The notes under the pieces were generated by a model. The model saw nothing but the letters and a program-made list of their open reading frames with translations. It searched no databases and was not told the DNA's origin. Both the position numbers and the translations under genes were made by a program. A stretch of DNA of 6,144 bases from Candidatus Brevibacterium intestinigallinarum (GTDB lineage: Bacteria; Actinomycetota; Actinomycetes; Actinomycetales; Brevibacteriaceae). This document shows, piece by piece, positions 5,912-6,144 of this stretch. Position 1 is the stretch's first letter, and every line of letters begins with the position of its first letter. The DNA lies in contig DWZY01000218.1 in the NCBI GenBank assembly GCA_019117325.1, positions 1 through 6,144 of the forward strand, read 5' to 3'.

Positions 5912-6144
5912 TCAGCAGCAGGGCCGCGGCGAACCAGATCGCACCGCCCGGTCCCACCGCCGTCGCGATGCCGCCTGCTGCCACCGGCAGCGCCACCTGA
6001 CCCAGCCGATTGCCCAGCAGCCGGACGGCTAGGGCCGTGCTGCGCCACGCCGTAGGGACGCTCTGCACGACGAGCGTCATGGTGAGCGGCTGGCCCAGAC
6101 CCAGGAAGAAGCCGCCCACGGCCAGGAGGACCATCGTCACGACC
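5859..6144 (-). CDS. MFS transporter, C-terminal part
   Basis: The last 95 or so codons of a membrane transporter whose start lies beyond the right edge. The fragment shows a hydrophobic helix with GGFFLGLGQPLTM, then a short cytoplasmic turn with VPTAWRSTALAVRLLGNRLGQ. Next comes a helix with PVAAGGIATAVG and a final helix WFAAALLLISG, followed by a basic tail ending in RR. The G-x-x-x-G-Q-P-L and R-x-x-x-x-x-R-L-x-x-N-R-x-G pattern is common in the second half of major facilitator superfamily exporters. Substrate is unknown. Its TAG stop sits inside the 10-base palindrome GCGCTAGCGC (5856-5865). The last 53 bases are antisense to the acyltransferase gene. Confidence 0.78.
   Translation of the reverse strand, partial: VVTMVLLAVGGFFLGLGQPLTMTLVVQSVPTAWRSTALAVRLLGNRLGQVALPVAAGGIATAVGPGGAIWFAAALLLISGAEKAVRRRPGGLRR

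Noticed and set aside
3012..5916. Palindrome GCTGATCAGC present at 3012-3021 and 5907-5916
   Set aside because: A 10-base palindrome of common codon composition; one copy is at the end of coding sequence, the flanks differ, and no shared context was seen.

Overview
The window is dense, GC-rich DNA with short intergenic gaps, GTG as well as ATG starts, and third codon positions dominated by G and C. Together with a 67-residue cold-shock protein and a small-regulator/flavohaemoglobin pair, this suggests a high-GC actinobacterium. Order Micrococcales is my guess from protein style only and was not verified by any search. There are seven protein genes, two of them cut by the window edges. I see no RNA genes, mobile elements or CRISPR arrays.

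Left part (1-2787). A minus-strand acyl-CoA ligase runs off the left edge. It is divergent from a plus-strand winged-helix regulator (767-1480) whose C-terminal half carries three spaced cysteines, a layout resembling SufR-like Fe-S regulators. The regulator converges on a minus-strand flavohaemoglobin / nitric oxide dioxygenase gene (hmp, 1576-2787), with a strong hairpin between their 3' ends. The simplest reading is a nitric oxide detoxification enzyme and its candidate redox/NO-responsive regulator.

Middle (2788-3327). A gap of 540 bases separates the divergent hmp and csp genes. It has no credible gene but much local structure. A cluster of CCACAC half-sites lies upstream of hmp, the 8-mer ACCGTGTT occurs three times, and a short hairpin precedes csp. 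This is the least explained part of the window.

Right part (3328-6144). A CspA-type cold-shock gene ends in a very strong terminator. It is followed by a three-histidine-box membrane fatty acid desaturase and, 15 bases further on, an acyltransferase-3 family membrane protein. The last two probably form an operon that modifies membrane lipid or an envelope component. With csp next door, a cold or membrane-fluidity role is plausible but inferred. The acyltransferase gene overlaps tail to tail with the 3' end of a minus-strand MFS transporter that runs off the right edge.

The genes belong to known families. I did not find a convincing new system. The best leads are regulatory: the cysteine-bearing regulator beside hmp, and the repeated motifs in the hmp-csp gap.
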